In this document: piece by piece, positions 16,502-27,800 of the stretch
Position numbering within the stretch: position 1 is the first letter of the stretch
Layout: the number at the start of each line of letters is the position of its first letter
The notes under the pieces: model-generated
What the model was told of the DNA's origin: nothing
Database searches by the model: none
Seen by the model: only the letters and a program-made list of their open reading frames with translations
Position numbers and translations under genes: made by a program
Assembly: GCA_036835375.1 (NCBI GenBank)
Contig: DAITMB010000032.1
Coordinates: forward strand, 1-44,083
Origin: JANQTF01 sp036835375
GTDB lineage: Bacteria; Bacteroidota; Bacteroidia; J057
Length of the DNA stretch: 44,083 nucleotides
Direction: 5' to 3'

Positions 16502-17437
16502 CTAGCTACGCAGGTCCTCCGCTGTCCACATCATCGCGATTTTCGCTGCCAGTCGTGCATTGTTGAACACCAGCTGAATGTTCGACACCAAACTATCTCC
16601 ACGCGTGATTTCGTTGACCCGCCGGAGCAGGAATGGTGTCACTGCCTTGCCCTTGATCCCTTCCCGCTCACCATCTACCAAAGCTTGCTCGACGGCTTCC
16701 TTCATTATTTGGGCATCCATCGAATGCTCTTGGGGAACTGGATTGGCGATCAACACCCCTCCACCCAACTTCATTTGCCAGTGACTCTGAAGCATCCGGG
16801 CCAAAGATTCGGGGTCATCGAGCCGTGCAGGAGCAGCTATCCCGCTCTGTCGTGTATAAAACGCCGGAAAGTCGTCTGAACCCACGCATACCACTGGCAC
16901 TCCTTGGGTCTCAAGATATTCTAAGGTAGCTGGAATATCCAAAATGGATTTGATGCCTGCCGACACCACGGCCACGGGCGTGCGAGCCAATTCCGTGAGA
17001 TCAGCCGAAATATCGAATGTTTCAGTCGCTCCCCGGTGCACGCCCCCAATCCCTCCGGTTGCAAAAATCCGAATGCCTGCCCAGTAGGCACAGATCATCG
17101 TTGCTGACACGGTCGTAGCTGCGTGTTGTCGCTGAGAGAGCAGCATCGCCATGTCGCGACGACTCGCCTTGTGTATCGTTTCTTCTCGATTTGAGGCCAG
17201 CCACATCAACTGCTCGGCATCCAAGCCAATCTTGATTCGTCCGCCAATGATGGCGATGGTCGCCGGCACGCCGCCTTCCTCCCTCACGATCGATTCGAGG
17301 GTCATGGCGGTCGAAAGATTCTCAGGATAGGGCATCCCGTGTGAAATGATGGTGGACTCTAGCGCGACCACAGGCATCCCCGCAGACAAGGTATTCGCTA
17401 CTTCTGGGTGAATGTCTAAAAATGAAAATTCCGGCAT
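16502..17437 (-). CDS. psuG: Pseudouridine-5'-phosphate glycosidase
   Basis: PsuG reversibly cleaves pseudouridine 5'-phosphate to uracil and ribose 5-phosphate in the cytosol, mainly in pseudouridine catabolism. The family signature near the N-terminus (VVALESTIISHGMPYPEN) and the GRIKIGLDAEQL, FATGGIGGVHRGATETFDIS, PVVCVGSDDFPAFY and KAVTPFLLRRVNEIT segments are all present. Length 311 is standard. No psuK kinase or nucleoside transporter gene is adjacent. It converges with the EF-hand gene, 12 bp between the stops, and a small possible ORF lies 8 bp upstream. Confidence 0.95.
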   Translation of the reverse strand: MPEFSFLDIHPEVANTLSAGMPVVALESTIISHGMPYPENLSTAMTLESIVREEGGVPATIAIIGGRIKIGLDAEQLMWLASNREETIHKASRRDMAMLLSQRQHAATTVSATMICAYWAGIRIFATGGIGGVHRGATETFDISADLTELARTPVAVVSAGIKSILDIPATLEYLETQGVPVVCVGSDDFPAFYTRQSGIAAPARLDDPESLARMLQSHWQMKLGGGVLIANPVPQEHSMDAQIMKEAVEQALVDGEREGIKGKAVTPFLLRRVNEITRGDSLVSNIQLVFNNARLAAKIAMMWTAEDLRS

Positions 17438-17445
17438 GGTGCAAG

Positions 17446-17640
17446 TTATCTACTTTCTTGAAATGATTCTGGATGCCAATCTGGATTTTTGACGTATCGC
17501 AAAACACACCCATGAGCAACTGCCTGGTAATCAGGCCATGTAATTATTCTGCTTCGTGATAATTCGACATCAGGACTGTCATATCGTCGGACTTTCTTTT
17601 TGTTTGGTCCTGTGGTAATCCTTCGCACGTCACTAACCAT
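17446..17640 (-). CDS. Possible small protein upstream of psuG
   Basis: A 64-codon frame starting at ATG 17640 and ending 8 bp before psuG. The product is basic in its first part (VRRITTGPNKKKVRRYD) and ends with an aromatic, polar segment (LRYVKNPDWHPESFQESR). The composition looks protein-like and the short spacing would fit an operon, but there is no recognisable domain, ribosome-binding site or homologue known to me. It may be chance. Confidence 0.3.
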   Translation of the reverse strand: MVSDVRRITTGPNKKKVRRYDSPDVELSRSRIITWPDYQAVAHGCVLRYVKNPDWHPESFQESR

Positions 17641-18191
17641 AAATCCGCTATTTGAAACCCTTAGCTACCAAATATTGGAATATCTGCCCTAGTGATTCAG
17701 GGACAAAAATATTCACCTATTTCTCGAACAAATCTATCTCTGAGATGCATATCCTTTACGATCCAAGATATTTCAACTCCATAGAAAAAGTCCGTTGACT
17801 TTTGCAAATAATTATCCTAGGTTTGAAGAAGCTCGATGGCAGATTTCCAAATGAATACATTTCAATTGAGTATTTGAAGGTATGCCTGATACAGATTGAA
17901 GCGCTGGCTACGCGCTAGATCTCATATAAGCTGGCCTTGTCACGCCAATGAAACCGATTCGAGAAACCATCGATTGACTGAGCCTTTCGCTTTCCTAACA
18001 TAACTTTTGTGCGGGGCAGTGCACGCACGGAGGCGTTCACGAACGCTTATGACCAAAAAGCATACGCCTCCCCTTGCTGCTCCCAAATCATGACATGATC
18101 CATCTGAGGAAGCTCAGAGGGGAACGGTGCCATGTATCTCGAATTTTCTATTCTCCACCTCCCATTATTCGCCCTGACAAGCTCTACCGTT
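17641..18191. other. Intergenic region before the Tc-like locus
   Basis: Divergent region between the psuG side and the Tc-like genes, AT-rich in its left half. No credible gene is seen apart from a short overlapping frame at 18074-18334. It holds the inverted repeats described at 18029-18071. A near match to the Bacteroidota -7 element (TAACTTTTG, 18001-18009) is present, but the distance to the upstream TTG is wrong, so I do not call a promoter. Confidence 0.5.
18029..18071 (+). promoter_or_regulatory. Overlapping inverted repeats in the leader of the Tc-like locus
   Basis: GGAGGCGT (18029-18036) pairs perfectly with ACGCCTCC (18064-18071) around a 27-base loop. The same GCGT is also part of a tighter hairpin GCGTTC-AC-GAACGC (18033-18046). 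The two pairings cannot form together, as in leader attenuators. It lies about 120 bp upstream of the first gene of the locus. A regulatory role is inference only. Confidence 0.35.
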
Positions 18192-18644
18192 ATGCCCAAA
18201 GAACCAGATTCTATAGAAAAAAAAATTGCCTCTCTTCAGAAATTTCTGGCCCAAAACCCAAAGGTCTCAATGGCCGAATTGGACCTACAATCAGTCGAAC
18301 AGGTGGATGCATTGGCATGGAAAGGATTTTCTAAGCAAAAGTCAGAGATCCTGACCCAACTGAAGGGGTACCAGCGGCTTAGCAAGATCGACACCAAGCA
18401 GCCACCAACGGTACTCCTCCACCTCCTCCGCGAAGGAATCCACTCTGCACTCCAAATCGCGTCAATGCCGCTACCTACATTTCTTTTGCGGCACACAGCG
18501 CCTTTCGATGGTGACAAGCAGCGGGCAGAAGCCTATTACCACAGGGCAGAGGCCGTCCGGTCGCGCATTGTGATACAATACATGGCCATCAAGCAAGGCC
18601 ACGAGCCGCATTTTCGATCTACGAAGGGAAGCCAAGTCTCTTAA
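18192..18644 (+). CDS. Small protein resembling the N-terminal module of TcA-like toxins
   Basis: A 150-residue cytoplasmic-type protein (no signal from ATG 18192; an ATG at 18132 would add 20 hydrophobic residues). It has a helical N-terminal part (DSIEKKIASLQKFLAQNPK), a middle LKGYQRLSKID, then LLREGIHSALQIASMPLPTF and AEAYYHRAEAVRSRIV. The last three elements, 'xxYQRL', 'GxxSAxxIAxMxxxxF' and 'AxxxYxRA', are what I recall at the N-termini of large TcA-like neuraminidase-like/hemopexin proteins, where they directly precede the LFGxLD...SPAAYL motif. Here that motif opens the next gene, 236 bp downstream. It therefore looks like a split-off N-terminal module that may assemble with the giant protein. 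The assignment is moderate. Confidence 0.65.
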   Translation: MPKEPDSIEKKIASLQKFLAQNPKVSMAELDLQSVEQVDALAWKGFSKQKSEILTQLKGYQRLSKIDTKQPPTVLLHLLREGIHSALQIASMPLPTFLLRHTAPFDGDKQRAEAYYHRAEAVRSRIVIQYMAIKQGHEPHFRSTKGSQVS

Positions 18645-18743
18645 ACAGCTGGCCTGAATGACGGGCTTGCGGAAGTTCGTTGCCCTGGCCTGCCATGGCT
18701 CTCCCGTGTTATTATTCCAGCATAATCCCTGCTGAATGGACCC

Positions 18744-18761
18744 AAAGCACCAAGGTGCTTT
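18744..18761 (+). other. Short hairpin between the two Tc-like genes
   Basis: AAAGCACC and GGTGCTTT form an inverted repeat with a 2-base centre, followed by pyrimidine-rich but not T-only sequence. It might slow transcription between the 150-aa gene and the giant gene or serve as an RNA-processing site. It is a weak candidate for a terminator. Confidence 0.25.
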
Positions 18762-18880
18762 CTCTTCATTTTGGCATCCACATTCCTTGATGACTTGGCC
18801 TATTGGGGGAACATTCATCCCCTCAAGGTCACCCGCCATTTCCTCTCTTGACCTCATTTTACTTTCTATAGCCCTTCCCC

Positions 18881-21800
18881 ATGCCCATCGTGAACGACTT
18901 CCCCAGCTATGAGAAACTTTTCGGAGATCTCGATTTCAAAAAAAGTGATCCGGCTCGCGCCGTGTTTTCGCCAGCCGCTTATCTGGCAGATCTCATTGGC
19001 TTTGTCGATTATTACTTCGAAAGTCCAGACTTATTTGATCAACCGGAACTGTATCGTGGACGCAGGCAGGATATCAAGAGTGGCATCCCACTGGATGCCC
19101 ATCACACCTTTACCACGATCCCCTACCTTGATGTCGTCATCAGGATCTTGGAGCAGGCCATCGGCGAGGCAGAAGACAAGGAGGCGGCTAAGATCTATGA
19201 TCATTTTTTGTCAGCTCGATATCCTTTCGAGCTACCTGCCGACCTCGATCACGAGCGCATCAAGCGCTACGCAAAATACCTTCGGGTTCAGCTGACAGAC
19301 ATCTATCCATTGTTTGCGGATTGGCATCAAGGAAAAGATGCAGACATCATGGCAAGGGAATCTCTGGGGCTGAGTGCTCATGCTTGCTCCTTTTTGACGA
19401 CTGCTCACGTCTCTGAAGCAGATATTGCCGCCGATTATGGATCATCCTCTCTTAGTTCCCTGACGGATATAAATACTTTTCTTCGCGTGACCGGAATTTC
19501 CGGAGCTGAGCTGTATGAACTGTTATTTCAACAGTTGAGCCTTCACTCACTCCGTGCTGACGGAAGCACGGAGCGGGAGGCTGCCCGAGCTTTTTTTATT
19601 CACCAAGATCTCGGCGGATATGTGGGGCTGGACGAGGAGGAGCAACATCTGATTTGGGTGGGAGAAGGAGAGCAGATTCCTGCCGTCTGGTATGACCGTG
19701 TGAGCAGATTGCTGCGATTGGCTGACCAGTCAGGCATGACCACGAGTGAACTGGACCAAATCCTGCGCACTTGCTGCGGCCATGTCCTCGACTTGCGCGC
19801 ATTGCGGATCATCGCTGTGGTCCAACATTTGCGGACAACTTACGACCTTCCGGTATCGACGATATGCGTTTTGGCTGGATCAGCGGTAGATCCGCTGGGT
19901 CATGGGGATTCGGGCGATCCAATGGATTTGTTCCACAAGACTTTCAATGGTCGCTATGCCCACGTGGACAAAAGCTACCTTGAGGCACCTGGACATGCTT
20001 TTGTGCCCCAATCATATGCACAATACAGATCAGTAGCTTTTCAAGGAGACCTGCTGGACTTGGACAATAAGCCCTTGCGGAGACGCCTTCTGGCGGGGTT
20101 GGGCTTCAGTGAAAAGGACTTTGCGCTCGCTGTGGAGGCATTTCGGGAGGCGGCACTCCGAGACGGCTATGCTTCAGCGATGGCAGGAAGCCCAACTGCA
20201 CACACGTATGCTGCGCTTTACCGAGTCGCTCAGCTTCGCCATCTTCTGGAGCTACCCATGGCTGGGGTGTTGGAGTTATTGAAGCTATTGGCATTGGATC
20301 CTTATCTAAGGGTGTATCCGCAGTTTGATATTTTAATTGACGAGCCAGACGCAGCACGAGACACCGCGCTATTCCCGACTTTCCGGATGCTGGAGCAGGC
20401 CAGCGCGACTGATAGCCTCTGGCTGATCCAGATCACCCTCGCAGTAGGCACGTGGATGCAAGCAGACGGATTATCTGTCGAAGATTTGCGCGAAATGCTT
20501 CAGGGGACTGCACCGGACCCAGCACTCCGAGAAGCGCAGACCTTGGCCATGCTTCAGGCAATTCATGAGCAAATGAAACCTCAGTTGTTTGCGCCAAAGC
20601 AACTCTTGGCAGCCGCTGGAGATGAGCGCTCTGCCAAGGCCCTTCATGAAATGCTGATTTCTTCAGCATCCCAGATTGTCTCCCCGCGCCATGCCGGAAT
20701 TTTGCTCCCCGAGACGTCCGCTTCCTATTCAGGAATTTACCAAGCCCTTCAACAGCTCTCGCGCCTTCAGGCTTCGGACATGACAGGCTTGGGATTGGAG
20801 GAAAAGATTCTCGACCACCTCTACAATCAACTTATCCGGCAAGGCTACCTCCAGCCTGATGGCCATTTGGTGGAGACTCATTTTCCTGCTCAAGCCACTG
20901 ATTTCCGCCTAACGACCGACTTTTCTGCTATTCGTGTGGAACTTTACGAGCTCCTTCATGCGCTGTATCTCGAAGAACGAAGCGAGAACGAGGGGGAATC
21001 CGAGAGTGAGTTTGAGCAAAGTGCCGCATTCTCAGTCTTCCCCTCCGACCTGAATACACTCTCGCTATCGATGGTTGAAGCAGAAGAATTATACAGTAAC
21101 CTGGTCTTTCTGTCCTATATTGATTCAGACGGAACAGTGTTACAAGTGAGCCTGTTCGCTTCGAAAGTCATGCCCGAAGAATTTGTGGCTAACACCCCCT
21201 TGCAGGCCTATGCGGCTTGGGTATTCGAGCAAATGGCTGATCGGATAGAAAGATTCTCCGATGAATCGCTCAAGCTTGACCCCCAACTCTTTGATATTCT
21301 GAGCCTTGGAGAACGGGAAACAGAAGGACTCCTGCAAAATCTTCAGTTCAACGGATACCTTGACGATCAATTGACATTGATCGACAAGCATACACTGGTT
21401 GCTCTTCAGGTCGCAAATTTTGACCTTGCCCTCGAATATTATCCCCATCGACACAAAATCCTCGCAGCGCTGAAAGCCGCCATTGGGCAATTTAAAAGCC
21501 AATTCTTTCTATTCTCCCGTGAATTCTTCACACATTTGGCCGATAGGATGTATTCAGATTTGGTCTATCGGCAGGTGGCGGAAATGTACTTCCCCACCGG
21601 GACCCTGAGCACAGCTACTCAAGCATTCTTTTCCAATCCTGAAAACGCTACTACATTCTTGTTGCCGATCTATTTGGGCGAAACGGCAGCAGAAGCGGTG
21701 TTCAAGCACTTGTCCAATATCGTCTCCAAGCTCCAGCAGCTACAAGTGTCCCCTAAGGCGCTGACGGAGATAGGGCTAGATGAACAAGAGCAAACGGAAG

Positions 21801-24800
21801 CGCTACACATCCTTCACTCGGCTGGCTGGATCAATGCGAATAAGTATCTCGAAGCTTCGCAAATCGAGTACTTTTTGCAGATTCATAATGCGCTGACTTT
21901 CCAGGTCGATGAATACCAAGATCATCAGAAAGACCTCTTCTTTGTCCTTCATGGGGTAGCGCTCGCGGCTGATGCGCAAGTGAGATCGCTGCATACTGCC
22001 CTCCTGCAAGTGGCTGCCGATCAGAAAAAAACCCTCCTCACTGTCTTTCAAGAGCACCTTGAAGTGGACTATGCAGTGGCTGGCACACTGGCACCCGCGG
22101 TGTGGGGTCCGGACAAGCCTTTGGTAGAGACAGTTGTCGTGCCAGTGCTTGAGGCGGCTGGTTCTATGGGACGAATCCTGGCGCTACCCCCTGACAACAT
22201 TTTTCTTCTGGCGTTGCGCCGACTCCGTCAACTTGCCCTTCTTGCGTCGCGGCTTTCCCTATCGCAAGCTGAGATGGAAGTGGCGCTTTATGATCAACAT
22301 CTGGTCGATAAATTCCCTGAGCCTTTCCATCTTCCAGCCGGCGTGCATGAGATTGATGCGCTGCTTCAAGCAATAGGCGATACCTGGGAAACGGATGGAA
22401 TCACCTACCATGACCCAGTATTTGTGTTCAATGGCAGCCAATTTTGGGCCTATGACTCGGCGAGCTACGAGCTGATCCTGTTGCCCGCTCCACTGGCTCA
22501 TTTTGCCCCAGAACTCCGCGCATGGCATCGCGTGGACGCGGCCTTTACTGATCTTCGCGGCACCTTCTGGCTTATTTCTGGTAGCGAGCATCTATGTAAG
22601 ACGCCGGGAGCCAGCCGCTGGGAATCCCGCAATCAAGTCTGGGGGGAGCTGCAACACGGTTTTATAGACCCTGCCTCCATTGATTCCTCTTTCGTGGACC
22701 ATGAAGGGCGAAGCTATTTGTTTGCCGGAGATGAATATGTCCGATATTCTGGGACTTACGAGACTGTGGACGAGGGCTACCCGCGGAAAATCGCCGATCA
22801 TTGGAAGCAGGAGCTATCTGCACAAACGTTGCCTCCTCACTTTTATCAATCTATTGACGCTTCTTTCACAGGACCAGATCATCAAACGTATCTTTTCAGC
22901 GGATCTACCTGGGTTAGTTCGCCGGACTATTCTGAGGAAACGCTTATCACCGACTTCTGGGGTCGAGTTCACAATGAATTTGATCAAATGGAGCACCTGG
23001 ATGCAGCCTTTTCTCTCCACGGGAGCATGTTCTTATTCAAGGGAGGGCAGGTCATTGCCTACACCGATCACCTCGCGAACCCAGAGGTAAGGGGAGTTGA
23101 GGGAAGTCTTCTGTCCCTCAAGACATGGTTGCCAGCCCTGCCTGATGCGTTCGAGGTGGGAGTCGATGCGGTGCTGGAGGCCGGGGAAGGTAAAATCGAC
23201 CTTTTCCGCGACGGTACATTTGTACAAATGACATGGCCGCCGCAGCCCGACGCAACGCAGGCAGAGGCTGTGGACACGCGAGAAGTCTGGGGAATTGTGA
23301 CCAATCACCTCGAAGAGACCGGCATAGTGGACGCCGCTTTCGTGGGGCTAGACGGCAAAACCTACTTATTTAGTGGCACGCAATACTATCGCTACAGCAA
23401 AGAAGACTATAGCTATGTGGACGAAGGTTATCCCCGCAGCATTTCTCGCGATTGGGGCGGCTTGCAGCGCGTCGTGGCAGCGTTTGTGCTGGATGGCAAG
23501 ACCTATGTGTTCGGTCCAGATCCAGAGACAGGAGCACAAGTCTATTTCCGGTATTCCACCCGGGACTATCTCGCGCTGGACGAAGGCTATCCATTGCCTG
23601 TCAGCAACAACTTTTGGAACCTCCCTGAGCGATTGGTCACAGCAGGATTTACGCGCCCCGATGCTGTATTTACCGGACAAAATGGCTTGACCTATCTTTT
23701 TAGTGGAAGCTTATATGTGACCTACAACCAACTCCAGCGCTGGTGGTCCCAACCAGAAGCCATCTCCACGGGCTGGGACAGCATTCCTTTTCAATCGGTG
23801 TCTGCTGCTTTCTGCGCTAAAAATGGCCAGACCTATCTTTTTACCAACGGTGACTCGGTATCCGAAGGTCGTGCACGCAGCCTGAGAATCGAAGAGGAAA
23901 AATGCCAGTTTGTACGTTTCTCGGATAGCCGCTATGAGAAAATAGACAACCGATACCCCAAAGTCACCCGACAAGTCTGGGGTAAAATTTCAAATCAACT
24001 TGTACAGACAGGCCGTGTGGATGCCGCCATCACGCTAAGCACCCATTCTGAGCTGGGCAGCCCTCAGCGATTGACCTACCTCTTCTCTGGCGGACAATAT
24101 GTGAGGTATTCTGATGCCGATTTTCAGGAGTCCAATTGGCCGAAGCTTCGCGTGGACGAAGGCTATCCTCGCAGCATTGAGTTGGCGCTTCATGAGGAGC
24201 CTCATTTCCTTCACCTCGACCGAAGCTGGCCCCTCCACTCGGGCATTGATGCACTTGTCGCAGACGATCGGCACATTTACCTTTTCCAAGGGAAAGCTTG
24301 GCACATCATCTCAAATTCCCTCTCGGCATCCTACGAATCCCTCGCCGAACCGAGCGCGGTGATGATGGACCGGGGAACGGTGTTTCTCGAAGAAGCCGGC
24401 GCGTGGAAAGCAGTGGGAAACCTTAACCAACGCGTGTTGCATCAGACAGACGTGTCGCTACCTCCACTTCTCCGAAAAGCTGATCCCGCATTCCAGCGGG
24501 GACTTGATGCGGTACTTCGAGGAAGCGATGGCCACACTTACCTTTTTCGGGGAGCGCAGTGTCACCAATTGACCATGAACAGGACCTACCCTACACGAAC
24601 AGCCTGGGGCCGGGTTCGCAACAACATTGATCTCGACAATCGGCTGGATGCCGCTTTTGTGGGCACAGATGGGGTGACGTATGTGTTCCGGGGTGATCAA
24701 TTTGCTCGCTATGCGCCCGGTGTCGCTGGCCGCGGTGCCTTTTTGATGGAGCAGCCACAAACCATTGCAGGAAATTGGGGAGGGCTGAGGAGCGTGCGAT

Positions 24801-27800
24801 TGGCCTTCGTCAAAGATGACAAAACCTACCTCATGGAAGCGCCGGATGACCAAGGTGTCATTCGCTACGTGTGCTACCCGACCAGCGACTACCGCAAACC
24901 ACTGCAACCCTCGCCGCAGGAAACTGACATTTCCTTTTGGGAGATTCCCGCTACTTATCGCGAAGATGGTTTCGATGAAGTCCACGCGGTGTTGGTAGAA
25001 GGTGACAACCTCTTTTTGATCAAAGATCAGGAGTATATTCACTTCAATACTGCCGAACATCGCTGGTCATACCCGAGACCGCTCACACAAGGCTGGCAAG
25101 ATATACCGTTCAATCGCACTGATTTCCAGACCATTCGCACTGCCTTCACCGACCAGGACGGAGGGGTGTACTTCTTCTCCGACGAGGCATTTGTGCACTA
25201 CGAGCGCGGCGCTCTCATTTCCGAAGATGGTAAATCCATCCATCCTATCCGAGCTTATTGGGGGTTGATAGACAATCATTTTGCGGCTTCGGGTCACCTG
25301 GACGCTGCTTTTGTAGATGTCGAAGGGCGCACGTATCTGTTTTCGGGCGATCAATATATTCGATACTCAGGACAAGACTACCGATTTGTAGATCCTGGCT
25401 ATCCGCTGGACATCTCGAATGGACTGCGCAACGAGCCGGCTTTTGTCAACTTGCCCGAAGGCTTCGAAAAAATGCTGGTAGAATCGCCGCTCCGGGGCAT
25501 CGTGGCAACTCCTCATAGCCTCTATATTTTCACCGCAGGCCAGCAATGGGCGATTTCTCGCGAATTGACTCATACTTTCCCCCTCAACCACCTCGGTCAC
25601 TTGCGCAATGTGATCCAAGAGCGAGGAAAGGTGGACGCGGCCTTCACTGATTTGCCCAATCATCACAGTTATCTCCTCGCAGGAGACCAAGTGATACGCT
25701 ACACAGGGGCTTCATTTACCTATGCCGATGAGGGGTATCCCAAACCGATCTCTCACCTCGCCGAAGCACTCGACCTGCATGAATTTCCCGCTCACTATGG
25801 GTACGACCTCGGTGCCGCCCTTAATGGGACCGACGATCACTTGTATTTTTTCAAAGGAAAAACCAGCTATTCTTCTGCCACGGGTGAGACCCCAGTCGCT
25901 GGCCGATGGGGCGTGATCTACAACCAATTCGACCTGACACCGGGAGTGGATGCAGTCATTTCGTCAGTAGATGGCGCTGTTTATGCCTTCCGTGGGTCGC
26001 AATTTGTGAAGTATAGCTCAAGTGAGCTTGCCTATATCGATCCAGGCTACCCCCAAGCAATCCGCAACAACTGGAGTGGCTTACCAGTAGAATTTGAAAA
26101 TGGACTCACTGGTGCATTCGTCCTTGCAGGCAAAACCTATCTGCTGCGATCCGACCAATATGTCCGCTACTCAAGGGCCGATCTGGCCAAGCGAGACCCT
26201 ATGTATCCCCAAAAGCTCAGGCGCCGATTTGGCCCTTTGGCTGACATTCGATTAGGCGATATCTACACGATCGCTCGCTTCAAAAAGGCGGAGGCACAGT
26301 TCGCAGGCGAATTTTCCTTGACGCAGCTGCTGCACCCAAACCAAGTGACCCGAGATCCTTATGCCGCCTTGTCGGAGATGTTCGACTGGGACATAGAAGA
26401 GGTAAAATGGCTCCAGCGCCACCAGGTTCCAAATCGAAACAGCAGAGACTTCGAGGAAAACATGACCTTGGAGTCGATCCTCCATATGCAGGAGATCTTT
26501 AAGGTATCCGGGCGGATGGAGCTGAGTCCTTCGATCCTGTTTGGCCAAGTGTGGCAAGTTCGCTACGGGGTCGAATCCGGGCATCAATCCAGTGTCGCGG
26601 CCACTGCTGAAGCACTGTATGGGTATTTGCGAGCCAACAACAGTGAAAAAGATTGGGCCATCTTGTCTTCGGAACTACATGACATTGACAATACATTCAA
26701 GCGAGATCTCCTGCTTTCCTACGCGATCCGGGTTGCCCTCCGCGGGCAGCAAATCACCAACGCTCGTGACCTCTATGCCTGGTTGCTCATCGACTCCCAG
26801 ATGTCTAGCTGCGCCAAGACCTCTTTTGTGCAAGAGGCCATCTCTGCCGTTCAGCTTTACATTCATCGATACTTTTCTAACCTCGAATCTGTCTCTCTCT
26901 ACCAAAGCGACGAGGCCAAGGGACTACGGGATCGCCTGAAGCAAGAATGGGAATGGCGAAAGACGTATCGCGTGTGGGAGGCGAATCGGCGGGTGTTCTT
27001 ATATCCGGAAAATTACCTTCGACCTGAACTCCGTGCTGCCAAAACTGCAGCATTTGAAACCCTGGAGCAAGATCTCCTCCAAAATGAGGTCACCGAAGAG
27101 GGGATTGAACAAGCCTACCGAAGATACCTTGACGAATACACCGAGGTCTCACGCCTCAACATCGCCGGGGGCTATGTCTATGATGATCCCGTCAATCCTT
27201 CGGACAAGCGACTGATACTTTTTGGCCACACCAAGAGCGATCCCCCTCGATACTATTACCGCACGGCCCTCTTCGTCGGCAGCAACACCAACTCGGTGGT
27301 GTGGGATCCTTGGGTGCCAGTGGAAATTCAGATTGATGCGAAGAAGGTTTATCCTGTCTATGCTTTCGGGCGAATGTTTGTGTTCTGGGGTAGGGTGGAG
27401 AAAGAGCTAATAGAGCGAGACGAGGCGGTCATTACCTCCACCGAAAGCGGAAACACGCAGACGATATCCTCCGATAACGACTCGCGGGATGTACTAAAAA
27501 TCTATTATTCCTTCTACAACCTTAACCGAGAATGGAGCGCCCCCCAGCTTTTGGACACCGAGATCAAAGGAGAAAAAAATCAGTTCCCCGCCCTTACCGA
27601 GCGACTGAAGCAAGCTTGGACTCATCCGCCGCGATATGTCACCTTGGGCCATTTTCTCAGGTTCGTAGGGTTCGTCAACGAGGTAGCCGCACTTGCCAAA
27701 GAATTGGAGGAATACACCCGCTTTATGCGAGAGCAAGGAATCAAGCCTGGAAACTACTGGCCGATCAACTCTTTTGAGCTATTTGTCGAAAACGGCAGTC

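Noticed and set aside
18744..18761. Terminator between the small Tc-like gene and the giant gene
   Set aside because: The perfect repeat has a 2-base centre and no T run; kept only as a weak hairpin.
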